Below are positions 36,752 through 45,677 of a stretch of DNA of 64,000 bases, piece after piece (within the stretch, counting starts at the first letter, position 1; each line of letters opens with the position of its first letter). The stretch is taken from positions 1 through 64,000 of the forward strand of contig NZ_JBEBOY010000008.1 of the NCBI RefSeq assembly GCF_040396155.1. Direction: 5' to 3'. The DNA comes from Tissierella praeacuta_A (lineage in GTDB: Bacteria > Bacillota > Clostridia > Tissierellales > Tissierellaceae). The notes beneath the pieces are model-generated. The model was not told where the DNA came from. It worked only from the letters and a program-made list of their open reading frames with translations, and ran no database searches. The position numbers and the translations under genes were made by a program.

Positions 36752-37090
36752 CATGCCCTCCTATTTTTTATATTTGTTTTATCCATTTTTGTTAAAGATA
36801 AAGGATATTAAAAGTATTGCCTTAAATTTAATATAAATACTGTTATACTCAGAATAAGATGAGATGTTAAGATTTTGTAATAATTTCGACTATGTTTTTT
36901 TTATCTAATAACAAATGCATAAATATGTTGAAATATCTATAATACTGGTAAATGTATAAATTATGGTAAATAGATTATAATAAGGTTAAATAGACATGCT
37001 ATAATGTTGAAAAAAAATTAATCTATGATATAATTGTTACAGAATGATTACAATTATGGTTTAAATAATTTTAGATTAGGAGGCAGGGAT
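36752..37090 (+). promoter_or_regulatory. Promoter region of the M23 endopeptidase
   Basis: Divergent region between yyaC and the endopeptidase. The clearest promoter is TTGAAA (37007-37012), 16 bases, TATAAT (37029-37034). A perfect WalR box on the minus strand lies immediately downstream (37036-37052). Further TATAAT-like motifs occur upstream (about 36925 and 36999), so several promoters are possible. Confidence 0.6.
37036..37052 (-). promoter_or_regulatory. WalR (YycF) box before the M23 endopeptidase
   Basis: Plus strand GTTACA-GAATG-ATTACA; minus strand reads TGTAAT-N5-TGTAAC, a perfect match to TGTWAH-N5-TGTWAH. It covers the expected transcription start of the TTGAAA/TATAAT promoter, a position more compatible with repression than activation. 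Confidence 0.7.
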
Positions 37091-38539
37091 ATGGAAAAAC
37101 CCAATTTAAGGGGAAAATTGATGAATTTAAAAAACCGTATAGATAAAATTGTCAACTATTGTAGAGAAATCGAATTTAAAAATATAAATTTAAAAAACAT
37201 AAATATGAAAATGTCATTAGCTGGGTTAATGATTATATCAATAATAGCATTGAGTATTACAGGATATAAAGCTTATCAAATTAGAATGAGAGCATTTGAT
37301 ATTTATCTTGGCAATGATAAGATAGGTATTGTAAGACAACAGGAAGAAGTTACAGAAATACTTAATGCTTTGGAAACAGAATTAGCAGATACATATGATA
37401 TAGATATAGTATTGGATAAAGGGATTAGATTTGAAGAAGTAAGGGCAAAGGATGATGCCATAACTTCTAATAAAGAACTAAAAAAAGAAATTAAATCAAA
37501 GATGAGTTTTCTAGTATATGGATATGTACTAAAGGTTAACGATGTAGAAATAGGGGCATTGAAAACAAAAAAAGAAATTGAAGATGTAATTGATAGAATA
37601 AAAGAGCCTTATGTAAATGGTGTTGAAGAAGGTACGGATATAAAAGAAATGAAGTTAATTGAAGACATTGAAATAGCTAAAAAAGAAATACCATTATATA
37701 GAATTGGTAATGCAGAAGATTTGTATAATCATTTATTAACAGGTTCAGAGGAGATAAAAACTCATACTGTAGAAGTAGGAGAAAGTTTTTGGACAATAGC
37801 AAAAATTTATAATTTATCAGTTGATGATTTAATAACAGCCAATCCAGATAAAACACCTGAAAGAATACAAATAGGTGATGAGGTAAAATTAGTTGTATCA
37901 AGGCCTGTTATTACAGTATCTACTATGGAAGAAGTAGAATATACAGAGAGAATAAACTATGAAACAGAAATTGAATATAATGATAATATGTATAAAAATG
38001 AGAAGAAAACTAAGGTAGCAGGTGTTGATGGAGAGAAAAAGATACTAGCAAATGAAATAAAACATAATGGTGTTGTAGTAGAAAAAGAGATTTTAAAAGA
38101 AGATATAGTTCAAAATCCGGTTAATGAGCTAATAGTTAAAGGGACTAAAGAAGTTCCAAGAACTGTTGCTACGGGTGCCTTTGCAATGCCTACTAGAGGA
38201 AGCGTATCTTCTAGATATGGTATGAGAAATGGAAGAATGCACAATGGACTTGATATTGCAGCAAAAACAGGTACTCCTATAAAAGCAGCAGATGGAGGCA
38301 AGGTAGTATATGCAGGATATAGAGGTGCATTTGGTAATTTAGTTGAAATTGATCATGGAAACGGTTTTAAAACTAGATATGGTCATTGCAGTAAGATATT
38401 AGTAAAGACTGGAGATAAGGTGTATAAAGGTCAACATATAGCAAATGTTGGTAGCACAGGAAGGTCTACAGGTTCACATCTTCATTTTGAAGTATTGAAA
38501 AATGGAAAAAACTATAATCCAAGTAGTTATTTAAAATAG
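37091..38539 (+). CDS. LysM-G5-M23 peptidoglycan DD-endopeptidase
   Basis: A 482-residue cell-wall hydrolase. One transmembrane anchor lies at about 41-62, then an undefined extracytoplasmic part, a LysM domain starting at H225 (HTVEVGESFWTIAKIYNLS), a G5 domain (about 275-350) and a C-terminal M23 zinc peptidase. Zinc ligands are H384 and D388 (MHNGLD) and HLH (H463, H465). ATG 37091 follows AGGAGG; an upstream TTG has none. A consensus WalR box covers its promoter, linking it to wall control. Confidence 0.93.
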   Translation: MEKPNLRGKLMNLKNRIDKIVNYCREIEFKNINLKNINMKMSLAGLMIISIIALSITGYKAYQIRMRAFDIYLGNDKIGIVRQQEEVTEILNALETELADTYDIDIVLDKGIRFEEVRAKDDAITSNKELKKEIKSKMSFLVYGYVLKVNDVEIGALKTKKEIEDVIDRIKEPYVNGVEEGTDIKEMKLIEDIEIAKKEIPLYRIGNAEDLYNHLLTGSEEIKTHTVEVGESFWTIAKIYNLSVDDLITANPDKTPERIQIGDEVKLVVSRPVITVSTMEEVEYTERINYETEIEYNDNMYKNEKKTKVAGVDGEKKILANEIKHNGVVVEKEILKEDIVQNPVNELIVKGTKEVPRTVATGAFAMPTRGSVSSRYGMRNGRMHNGLDIAAKTGTPIKAADGGKVVYAGYRGAFGNLVEIDHGNGFKTRYGHCSKILVKTGDKVYKGQHIANVGSTGRSTGSHLHFEVLKNGKNYNPSSYLK

Positions 38540-38565
38540 AGGAAGCATTAGCTTCCTCTATTAAT
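38535..38565. terminator. Terminator of the M23 gene
   Basis: Twelve-pair stem AATAGAGGAAGC / GCTTCCTCTATT (38535-38546 with 38551-38562) around ATTA, overlapping the stop codon. The T run follows on the plus strand; it lies past the stop of the convergent protease gene and may work both ways. Confidence 0.85.
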
Positions 38566-38631
38566 TTTTGAAATACATAGTTAAATAACAAAATACAATA
38601 TAAATGTATTAAATATAAGGCAAGAAATGTC

Positions 38632-39918
38632 TTAAATTCTAGAGTCTAGTAAAAACAATATAATTAATATCATAATAATGCTTTCAAAGAAATCTCCCTT
38701 GGAGTCCATAGGATTTAGAGGGATATTTTTTTCTATGTCTCTAAAATTATCTACAAATAAACTTTTTAGATTTAACATACCAGCTCCTTGATTTGCCTTT
38801 GACTCATTTAAATCTATACAAGAAGAAGTAATTTTATCTTTTATTTCTTGTGGTGAAAGATTACCATGTTTATTTAATAAAAGAGCAACAGATCCTGAAA
38901 CTAATGGTGTAGCCATAGATGTACCACTTAATGAAGAATAGCTATCTAATTTAGTGTTAGATAAAGATTTTATATTTACTCCAGGTGCTACAATATCAGG
39001 TTTCATTAATCCTTCTATAGTTGGACCTCTGCTAGAGAAAGGAGCAATGGTATCATCAGATGTATCTATTGTCCTTTTATCATCAACAGCTCCAACTGTT
39101 ATTGCATTTCTATTAATTCCTGGTGAAAGAATAGTGCCCTCTTCGGGACCACTGTTTCCTGCAGCAGTAATGACTATTAGTCCAGCTTTTATTGCTTTAT
39201 CTACAGCTTTACATAAAGGATCCTTGTCACAAGTATTATTTGCAGGAGTTCCTAAAGAAAGATTTATTACTTTTGTATTATATTTGTCTTTGGTTTCCAC
39301 TATATATGATATGGCAGCAATTATATCAGAAGTGCTTCCACCGCCATTTTCATCTAATGCTTTAATACCTAATATACTCGCCTTTGGAGCTATTCCTGTA
39401 TATTTTCCATTAGAAGAAAACCCATTTCCTGCAATAATGCCAGCAACATGAGTTCCGTGTCCATTATCATCATATGGATTTTCCTTATTATTAACTATAT
39501 CTTTAAATCCAATTATTCTATTATGGGGTTTTGTTAAATCATAATGAGGAGCTACTCCCGTATCTATTACAGCTACAGTGATGCCTTCACCCTCATATCC
39601 TTTATCATGTGGAAAATATGCATCCATAGCTGGGCTTGCAATATCTAATAAAGTATATATTTTTGAGTCAAAGCTAATGTATTCTATCTCAGGACTACTT
39701 ACAATTCGATATATGGTTTCTGTAGACATAAGTCCAGCAAATCCATCTATTAAAGGTAAATTGGATTTGACTTTATTAGATAAATTATTAATATTCTTTT
39801 TAAGATTTGATCCACTATCGTTAAATTGTACGATTACAGGCACATTTTCCATTGATTGAGACATTATTTTTGCACTTAGAATAGGGCAAAGTTTTGTATT
39901 TATTATTTTCTTCACCAT
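38632..39918 (-). CDS. Subtilisin-like S8 serine protease (AprX-like)
   Basis: A 428-residue peptidase. Catalytic residues: D119 in VIDTGV, H154 in GHGTHVAG, S334 in SGTSMATP, with the oxyanion N255 in AAGNSGP. An inhibitor-I9-like N-terminal segment (about 25-85) precedes the catalytic domain. There is no signal peptide, but a hydrophobic stretch closes the C-terminus (about 405-425), so export or anchoring is unclear. The start is ATG 39918 after AAGGAAGG; a GTG two codons upstream overlaps the site. Confidence 0.9.
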   Translation of the reverse strand: MVKKIINTKLCPILSAKIMSQSMENVPVIVQFNDSGSNLKKNINNLSNKVKSNLPLIDGFAGLMSTETIYRIVSSPEIEYISFDSKIYTLLDIASPAMDAYFPHDKGYEGEGITVAVIDTGVAPHYDLTKPHNRIIGFKDIVNNKENPYDDNGHGTHVAGIIAGNGFSSNGKYTGIAPKASILGIKALDENGGGSTSDIIAAISYIVETKDKYNTKVINLSLGTPANNTCDKDPLCKAVDKAIKAGLIVITAAGNSGPEEGTILSPGINRNAITVGAVDDKRTIDTSDDTIAPFSSRGPTIEGLMKPDIVAPGVNIKSLSNTKLDSYSSLSGTSMATPLVSGSVALLLNKHGNLSPQEIKDKITSSCIDLNESKANQGAGMLNLKSLFVDNFRDIEKNIPLNPMDSKGDFFESIIMILIILFLLDSRI

Positions 39919-39974
39919 TACCACCTTCCTTGGTCTATTCTATGCTACAAAAAAATAAAATGTGCCAAAAAGTA

Positions 39975-40018
39975 TAAAAGACTTCCATTGAAAAATTATT
40001 ATATTAGGAAGTCTTTTA
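39975..40018 (-). terminator. Terminator after the P-type ATPase gene
   Basis: Twelve-pair stem (39975-39986 with 40007-40018) with a 20-base A/T loop, past the ATPase stop on the minus strand. Confidence 0.7.
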
Positions 40019-40091
40019 TGAAACTTATTTAGAGTAATAAGTTTGAATTATTGTTAACTAAAGCTTTATAATATGTTAGTCATTAATGTTT

Positions 40092-42776
40092 TTATTTTTT
40101 AATAAATATTTTACTTATTTCTCCAACTATTAGAGGAATGAAAGCATATTCCAATATTGCTGCCCAATCCTTTAACCCAAGAGAAAATGTATTAAATATT
40201 GGTTGCATAAATGGTATATATAGAACTCCAAGCAGCAGAATAAATGAAAATGTAGTTCCATATACTAAAGTTTTATTTGAGAAGAATCCTATTTTAAATA
40301 AAGTATATCTTTGAGATCTGCTGGAGTAAGCACGTAACAATTCTGCTGTTATTAAAGATGTAAAGACTATTGTTCTCGCCTTATCTATATTATCTGCATA
40401 GGTAACAAGTCCCCATCTATAGGCAAGTAAAGATGCTATACCTACTGCTAAGCTTTGAAATACTATTCTTACAAACATATTCTTAGTGAGAATAGGCTCA
40501 TTAGGATTCCTAGGAGAAATTTTCATAATATCAGGATCGCCTTTTTCAACGCCTAAAGCTAATGCAGGAAAACTATCAGTAACTAAATTTAACCACAATA
40601 ATTGTATTGGTAATAAAGGTACTGGTAGATTTAACAATATACTGATAAATACTAAAAATATTTCTCCTATATTACAAGATAGCAAGAAGAAAACAAATTT
40701 CTTAATATTGCTATAAATTATTCTACCTTCTTCTACTGCTGATACAATAGATGCAAAGTTGTCGTCAGTTAAAATTAATTCGGCTGTATTTTTAGCCACA
40801 TCTGTGCCAGTAATTCCCATGGATACACCAATATCAGCTCTTTTTAGGGCTAAGGCGTCATTTACTCCATCACCAGTCATAGCAGTTATTTCACCGTTAG
40901 CTTTTAGTGCACTTACTATTCTTACTTTATGTTCTGGTGAAACTCTAGCATAGACTTTTACATCTTTTACAACTTCTTTCAATTCTTCATCTGAGATTTT
41001 ATTTAATTCTTCTCCCATCATAGCTTCATCTATGGAATCAGCCATTCCAAGTTCCTTTGCTATGGCAAAGGCAGTTTCCTTATAATCTCCAGTTATCATA
41101 ACGGTTTGTATACCTGCTTCTTTACATTTAGCTATAGCATCCTTAGCTTCTGGTCTTGCAGGGTCTATCATACCAACTAGTCCTACAAATATCATATCTA
41201 TTTCGTTAGACTCAGGAGATATATTATCAGGTAATGTATTATATTCTTTATATGCAAAGGCCAATACTCTTAAAGCATCCTTAGAGAAAAGACTATTTAC
41301 TTTCAATACTTCTTTTTTTAGATTATCATCAAAATCTATGATTTTGCCATCCTCACTAATACGAGTACATCTGTTGATAATTATATCTGGAGCGCCTTTA
41401 GTAAAGGAAACGACCTTATTAGGTATATAATCTTTATGGAAAGTTGTCATCATTTTTCTATCTGAATCAAAAGGAATTTCTTCTATTCTAGGAAAAGTTC
41501 TATTTATAGAATCTTTCCCAATATTAGCTTTTCCAGCTAATGTGATTAAAGCTCCTTCTGTAGGGTCACCAATAACCTTGTATCCTTCAGATGATTTATC
41601 TAAATTAGCATCATTAGCCAATGCAGATATTGAAAGGAGAGTCTGTAAATCACCTATATTTTCTATATCTATATTATCTCCTTCCAGTTTAAATTCTCCT
41701 ACTGGCTCATATCCTCCTCCAGTTACATCTATTATCTTTCCATCTGTAAAAACTTTAACGACAGTCATTTCGTTTTGAGTTAATGTACCAGTCTTGTCAG
41801 AACAAATAATTGTAGTAGAGCCTAAAGTTTCAACTGCTAAAAGTTTTTTAACGATTGCATGGCGTTTAACCATTCGATTCATACCTATGGCTAAAACAAT
41901 AGTTACAATAGCTGGCAGCCCCTCAGGAATAGCTGCTACTGCTAAACTTATAGCTACCATAAACATTTCTAAAGCTTCTCTACCTTGAAGCATTCCCATA
42001 ATAAATACAGCAATACAAATAATTATAGTAGTGAAACCTAATACCTTACCAAGTTGATTTAATTGTTTTTGTAAAGGAGTTACTTCGTCTTCAAAGGATT
42101 GAATCATTGTAGCTATTTTTCCAATTTCAGTGTCATGGCCAGTACCTATAACTATACCTTTTCCTCTACCATAAGTAACAGCAGTACTCATATAAGCCAT
42201 ATTTTTTCTGTCGCCTAAGGATATTTCACCTTGAAAAGTAACATTACTATCCTTTTCAACAGGTACAGATTCACCAGTTAATGAAGCTTCTTCAATTTTC
42301 AAATTAGAACTTTCTATAAGCCTTAAATCAGCAGGTATTATATCCCCAGCATCTAGAACCACAATATCTCCTGGAACCAAAGAATTTGCAGGAACCAATT
42401 CAGTAACACCATTTCTAATAACCTTAGCATTAGGGGAGGACATTTTTTTAAGCGCATCTAATGCTTTTTCAGCCTTTCCTTCTTGATATATTCCTAGAAA
42501 AGCATTGACAATGACTATAGCTATTATAACTATAGCATCCTTTGATTTACCAACAGCAAAAGAGATGATAGCAGCACCTATTAAAATCAGAATAAGAAAA
42601 TCTGAAAATTGTGCTATAATTTTGGAAAGAAAACTTTTCTTATCTTCTTCTTTCAAATCATTAGGACCGTATTTCTCCAATCTGAGGGTTACTTCATCTT
42701 TTGTTAAGCCGGAATTAATGTTGGTATTTAATTCTGATAATATTTCTTCTTTACTTTCACTATACCATTCTTTCAA
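40092..42776 (-). CDS. Cation-transporting P-type ATPase (Ca2+/Mn2+ type, PMCA/SERCA-like)
   Basis: An 894-residue P2-type ATPase with about ten transmembrane helices. The phosphorylation motif is CSDKTGTLTQNEM, the actuator loop SLTGESVPV, the membrane PEGLP motif AAIPEGLPA, and the hinge TGDGVNDALALKRADIG. PEGLP and the helix-6 sequence NLVTDSFPALALG fit calcium- or manganese-transporting members. TTG 42776 (LKEWYSES) is chosen because GGAAGGGG lies just upstream; a frame-extending ATG at 42872 lies inside the riboswitch terminator. A Mn2+-type riboswitch suggests it exports excess Mn2+. Confidence 0.9.
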   Translation of the reverse strand: MKEWYSESKEEILSELNTNINSGLTKDEVTLRLEKYGPNDLKEEDKKSFLSKIIAQFSDFLILILIGAAIISFAVGKSKDAIVIIAIVIVNAFLGIYQEGKAEKALDALKKMSSPNAKVIRNGVTELVPANSLVPGDIVVLDAGDIIPADLRLIESSNLKIEEASLTGESVPVEKDSNVTFQGEISLGDRKNMAYMSTAVTYGRGKGIVIGTGHDTEIGKIATMIQSFEDEVTPLQKQLNQLGKVLGFTTIIICIAVFIMGMLQGREALEMFMVAISLAVAAIPEGLPAIVTIVLAIGMNRMVKRHAIVKKLLAVETLGSTTIICSDKTGTLTQNEMTVVKVFTDGKIIDVTGGGYEPVGEFKLEGDNIDIENIGDLQTLLSISALANDANLDKSSEGYKVIGDPTEGALITLAGKANIGKDSINRTFPRIEEIPFDSDRKMMTTFHKDYIPNKVVSFTKGAPDIIINRCTRISEDGKIIDFDDNLKKEVLKVNSLFSKDALRVLAFAYKEYNTLPDNISPESNEIDMIFVGLVGMIDPARPEAKDAIAKCKEAGIQTVMITGDYKETAFAIAKELGMADSIDEAMMGEELNKISDEELKEVVKDVKVYARVSPEHKVRIVSALKANGEITAMTGDGVNDALALKRADIGVSMGITGTDVAKNTAELILTDDNFASIVSAVEEGRIIYSNIKKFVFFLLSCNIGEIFLVFISILLNLPVPLLPIQLLWLNLVTDSFPALALGVEKGDPDIMKISPRNPNEPILTKNMFVRIVFQSLAVGIASLLAYRWGLVTYADNIDKARTIVFTSLITAELLRAYSSRSQRYTLFKIGFFSNKTLVYGTTFSFILLLGVLYIPFMQPIFNTFSLGLKDWAAILEYAFIPLIVGEISKIFIKK

Positions 42777-42839
42777 AATTATCCCCTTCCTTCCAAATCT
42801 TATAAATAGTATACCACCTAGAAGTAAAATAAAACAAAA

Positions 42840-42879
42840 AAGACCTTTGGTTAAATTATTTAATTTAACCAAAGGTCTT
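42840..42879 (-). terminator. Expression-platform terminator of the Mn2+ riboswitch
   Basis: A 19-pair near-perfect hairpin, starting AAGACCTTTGG on the minus strand and followed by TTTTTTGTTTT. It lies about 60 bases before the ATPase start and after the aptamer, so Mn2+ binding probably decides between antitermination and stop. Confidence 0.85.
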
Positions 42880-42891
42880 GCTTCCTAAAAA

Positions 42892-42960
42892 ATACTAGGT
42901 AGTTAGCCGGGAAATTCCGTATTGACGACTAACTGTTTTTAAGCTACTCCCCTTCTAGTG
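42892..42960 (-). ncRNA. yybP-ykoY (Mn2+) riboswitch aptamer
   Basis: On the minus strand the aptamer core shows GGGGAGUAGC, then GUCGUCAAUACGG, then CCCGGCUAACUACC, closed by P1 (ACUAG with CUAGU). These are the conserved loops L1 and L3 and junction of the yybP-ykoY class, known to sense Mn2+. It is followed by a terminator and a P-type cation ATPase, a recorded target type of this riboswitch. Confidence 0.92.
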
Positions 42961-42965
42961 CTATT

Positions 42966-42994
42966 ATTATATAGCAAAGTCATAATAAATTCAA
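42966..42994 (-). promoter_or_regulatory. Promoter of the riboswitch-ATPase transcript
   Basis: On the minus strand TTGAAT (42989-42994), 17 bases, TATAAT (42966-42971). Transcription would start a few bases before the aptamer's P1 stem. Confidence 0.7.
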
Positions 42995-43033
42995 GATAAA
43001 TATTGTAAAAGATAACCAAAATGCAATAAATAT

Positions 43034-43062
43034 TTGACAATAAATCCTCTTTGTTAGATAAT
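43034..43062 (+). promoter_or_regulatory. Promoter of the wal operon
   Basis: TTGACA (43034-43039), 17 bases, GATAAT (43057-43062), about 37 bases before the walR start codon, which leaves a short leader with the ribosome binding site TTGGAGTGA. Confidence 0.7.
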
Positions 43063-43099
43063 CTAAGTATGTGGGAATAATTAATTGGAGTGATTCAAT

Positions 43100-43798
43100 A
43101 TGTATAATAAGATACTAGTGGTTGATGATGAAAAAGCAATCGCGGACATAATAAAATTCAACCTAGAAAAGGAAGGCTATAGTGTACAAACTGCTTATGA
43201 TGGCGAAGAAGGGGTACAAGCTGTTGATGAGTTTATTCCAGATTTGGCCATTTTAGATATTATGATGCCAAAGAAAGATGGATTTCAGGTTTTAAGAGAA
43301 ATCAGGACTAAATATAAATTCCCAGTTATAATGCTTACTGCAAAAGAAGAGGAAGTGGATAAGGTACTAGGTTTAGAGCTTGGTGCTGACGATTATATCA
43401 CTAAGCCATTTAGTATGAGGGAATTAATTGCAAGAGTAAAGGCTAATTTAAGAAGAGTAGATTTTTCTAATGCATCTAATGCAAATGATTTAAATGACAT
43501 GATTATTTCGGAAGAGTTAACAATAGATTTAAATAAATATGAAGTTAAAAAGGGTGAAGATATTATAGATCTTACTCTTAGGGAATACGAGCTACTAAAA
43601 TTCTTAGCTTCTAGTTCTAATCAAGTGTTTTCAAGAGAACAATTATTAGAAGAAGTTTGGGGATATGAGTATTATGGAGATATTAGAACTGTAGATGTTA
43701 CAGTCAGAAGATTAAGAGAAAAAATAGAGGATAATAGTGGAGATTTTAAATATATCTTAACAAAACGAGGTGTAGGCTATTACTTCAGGAGGGCTTAA
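43100..43798 (+). CDS. walR: Response regulator WalR (YycF)
   Basis: OmpR/PhoB-type regulator, 232 residues. The receiver has the phosphoacceptor D53 (AILDIMMPKKDG), T in MLTAKEEEVD and K in YITKPF; the C-terminal winged helix ends VDVTVRRLREKIE and RGVGYYFRRA. WalR controls cell-wall hydrolase and related genes in firmicutes and is often essential. WalK starts two bases after its stop; the rest of the wal operon follows. WalR boxes are visible in this window. Confidence 0.94.
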   Translation: MYNKILVVDDEKAIADIIKFNLEKEGYSVQTAYDGEEGVQAVDEFIPDLAILDIMMPKKDGFQVLREIRTKYKFPVIMLTAKEEEVDKVLGLELGADDYITKPFSMRELIARVKANLRRVDFSNASNANDLNDMIISEELTIDLNKYEVKKGEDIIDLTLREYELLKFLASSSNQVFSREQLLEEVWGYEYYGDIRTVDVTVRRLREKIEDNSGDFKYILTKRGVGYYFRRA

Positions 43799-43800
43799 CT

Positions 43801-45594
43801 ATGTTTGCTAGTATAAAATGGAGATTTATCGTAGTTTATTTTTTACTAGTATTTATTGCCATGGTCATAGTAGGTATATTTATCATTGGAAGATTAGAGA
43901 CGCAGCAAACAGCAAATATTACTAGTTCTATGGAACAAGATATACAAACTATAATAGAGTCATCTTCATATCTGGCAGAAGATGATTGGCTTAGTGTGCA
44001 ATCAGAAATACAACAGACATTAAATGACTGGAGAGGTAACAATGAGATATTATATGTAATATATGATGAAGACCTTCCAACTATAATAGCATCATCATCA
44101 AAAGAATATAAGGAAGTAATTGGACAAAATGCTTTGTACTCTAGACTTGATCCGACTTTAATAGTAGATGCTTTTTATCGGGGAGAAAAGGCAAGCAAAG
44201 TTGCAAAAGAAATTAAAGAGAATCATATGGCCTACCCAGTTCTAACGGGAGTAGGTAAGGTTAAGGGAGTAATATATATGGTATCTGATTTGCAGAATGT
44301 ATATGTAACAGTTAATGAATCAAAAAAGATAATAGCGAATGCGACTGTTATGGCATTGGTCATTACTGTATTCTTAGGATATCTAATAGCATCAAGTATC
44401 ACTGAGCCTATTAGAGATGTAACTAATAAGGCAGAAGAAATGGCTATGGGAAATTTTAAACAGTTTGTTGAGGTAAAATCAGATGATGAAATTGGTCAGT
44501 TAGCCAGTATGTTCAATCATCTAACATTAAAATTAAAAGATACAATACAGGAAATGGATTTAGAGAGGTCCAAATTAGATACAATATTTAATTACATGGC
44601 AGAAGGGGTTATAGCAGTAGATATTAATGGAAATATAATACATGCAAATCCAATTGCTATAGATATATTACAATCAGGTCAAGGTAAGATTTTAGAATCA
44701 GGAAGCACTTTTAGAGAGATGATTTCTTTAAAGCTTATAAATCTTGAAGGTATTAATTATGATGATGAAACTACTCTAGATGGTGCTCGAACTCTAGAGA
44801 CGGATAGTCATGTTTATAAGGTAAAATATGCTCCATTTAAAAATGAAAAAAATAATATTGGTGGACTTATTATAGTGTTTCAAGATATGACGAATGAGCA
44901 TAAACTAGATAATATGAGAAAGGAATTTGTAGCTAATGTATCCCATGAATTAAAGACACCTATTACAACTATAAAGAGTTATACAGAAACCTTAATGGAT
45001 AATAGTATAGATGATGAAATGGGAAAGAGATTTTTATCTGTAATCGACGATGAATGTGATAGAATGACTAGACTTGTAAAAGATTTATTACAGCTTTCAA
45101 ATTTGGATTATCAGAAAACTGCTTGGAAAAAGCAAAGTATCTGTGTAAAAGAGCTTTTAAATGAAATATTATTGAAACTAGAATTTTCTTTTAAAGAAAA
45201 GAAACATGAAGTTGCTGTAAATATAGAAAATGATTTGCCAAATATTGTAATAGATAAAGATGGGTTAGAACAGGTTATACTAAATATAATTTCTAATGCT
45301 GTCAAATACACAGAAGATGGTGGAAGAATTGAGGTTTCTTCAAGACGTCTAGGTGAATTTATAAGTATAGAAGTAAAAGATAATGGTATAGGTATTCCAG
45401 AAGAGGATCAAAACAGGATCTTTGAAAGATTTTATAGAGTAGAAAAAGGAAGAAGTAGAGAGTCGGGAGGCACTGGATTAGGGCTTTCTATTGCAAAGCA
45501 AATAATAGAGGCTCATGGTGGTGAAATTATACTTAAGAGCAATTTTAATGAAGGTACTACAGTTGATATAAAGATACCTTTTGATAAAGTGTAA
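43801..45594 (+). CDS. walK: Sensor histidine kinase WalK (YycG)
   Basis: A 597-residue kinase. Two transmembrane segments (about 8-29 and 178-199) flank an extracytoplasmic sensor domain; HAMP (about 200-252) and PAS (about 258-365) follow. The HisKA domain has H382 in FVANVSHELKTPITTIKSY, and the ATP domain has DGLEQVILNIISNAVKYTE, DNGIGIPEEDQ and GGTGLGLSIAK. The extracytoplasmic-plus-PAS arrangement and the neighbours identify WalK rather than a generic kinase. Confidence 0.94.
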   Translation: MFASIKWRFIVVYFLLVFIAMVIVGIFIIGRLETQQTANITSSMEQDIQTIIESSSYLAEDDWLSVQSEIQQTLNDWRGNNEILYVIYDEDLPTIIASSSKEYKEVIGQNALYSRLDPTLIVDAFYRGEKASKVAKEIKENHMAYPVLTGVGKVKGVIYMVSDLQNVYVTVNESKKIIANATVMALVITVFLGYLIASSITEPIRDVTNKAEEMAMGNFKQFVEVKSDDEIGQLASMFNHLTLKLKDTIQEMDLERSKLDTIFNYMAEGVIAVDINGNIIHANPIAIDILQSGQGKILESGSTFREMISLKLINLEGINYDDETTLDGARTLETDSHVYKVKYAPFKNEKNNIGGLIIVFQDMTNEHKLDNMRKEFVANVSHELKTPITTIKSYTETLMDNSIDDEMGKRFLSVIDDECDRMTRLVKDLLQLSNLDYQKTAWKKQSICVKELLNEILLKLEFSFKEKKHEVAVNIENDLPNIVIDKDGLEQVILNIISNAVKYTEDGGRIEVSSRRLGEFISIEVKDNGIGIPEEDQNRIFERFYRVEKGRSRESGGTGLGLSIAKQIIEAHGGEIILKSNFNEGTTVDIKIPFDKV

Positions 45595-45611
45595 TTCAAT
45601 TTTAACTATGT

Positions 45612-45628
45612 TGTAACAGTTTTGTAAT
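45612..45628 (+). promoter_or_regulatory. WalR (YycF) box before the Pro/Lys-rich protein
   Basis: TGTAAC (45612-45617), AGTTT, TGTAAT (45623-45628): a perfect match to TGTWAH-N5-TGTWAH. A -10 TATAAT lies at 45639-45644, so the box sits about where an activator would replace a weak -35. Confidence 0.75.
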
Positions 45629-45677
45629 ATATCTAATATATAATACAGTTAAAGTAATGTGTAAAGGAGGATATGAA

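Noticed and set aside
42777..42872. N-terminal 32-residue extension of the P-type ATPase
   Set aside because: It would be translated through the riboswitch terminator stem and has no ribosome binding site; the TTG at 42776 with GGAAGGGG is preferred.
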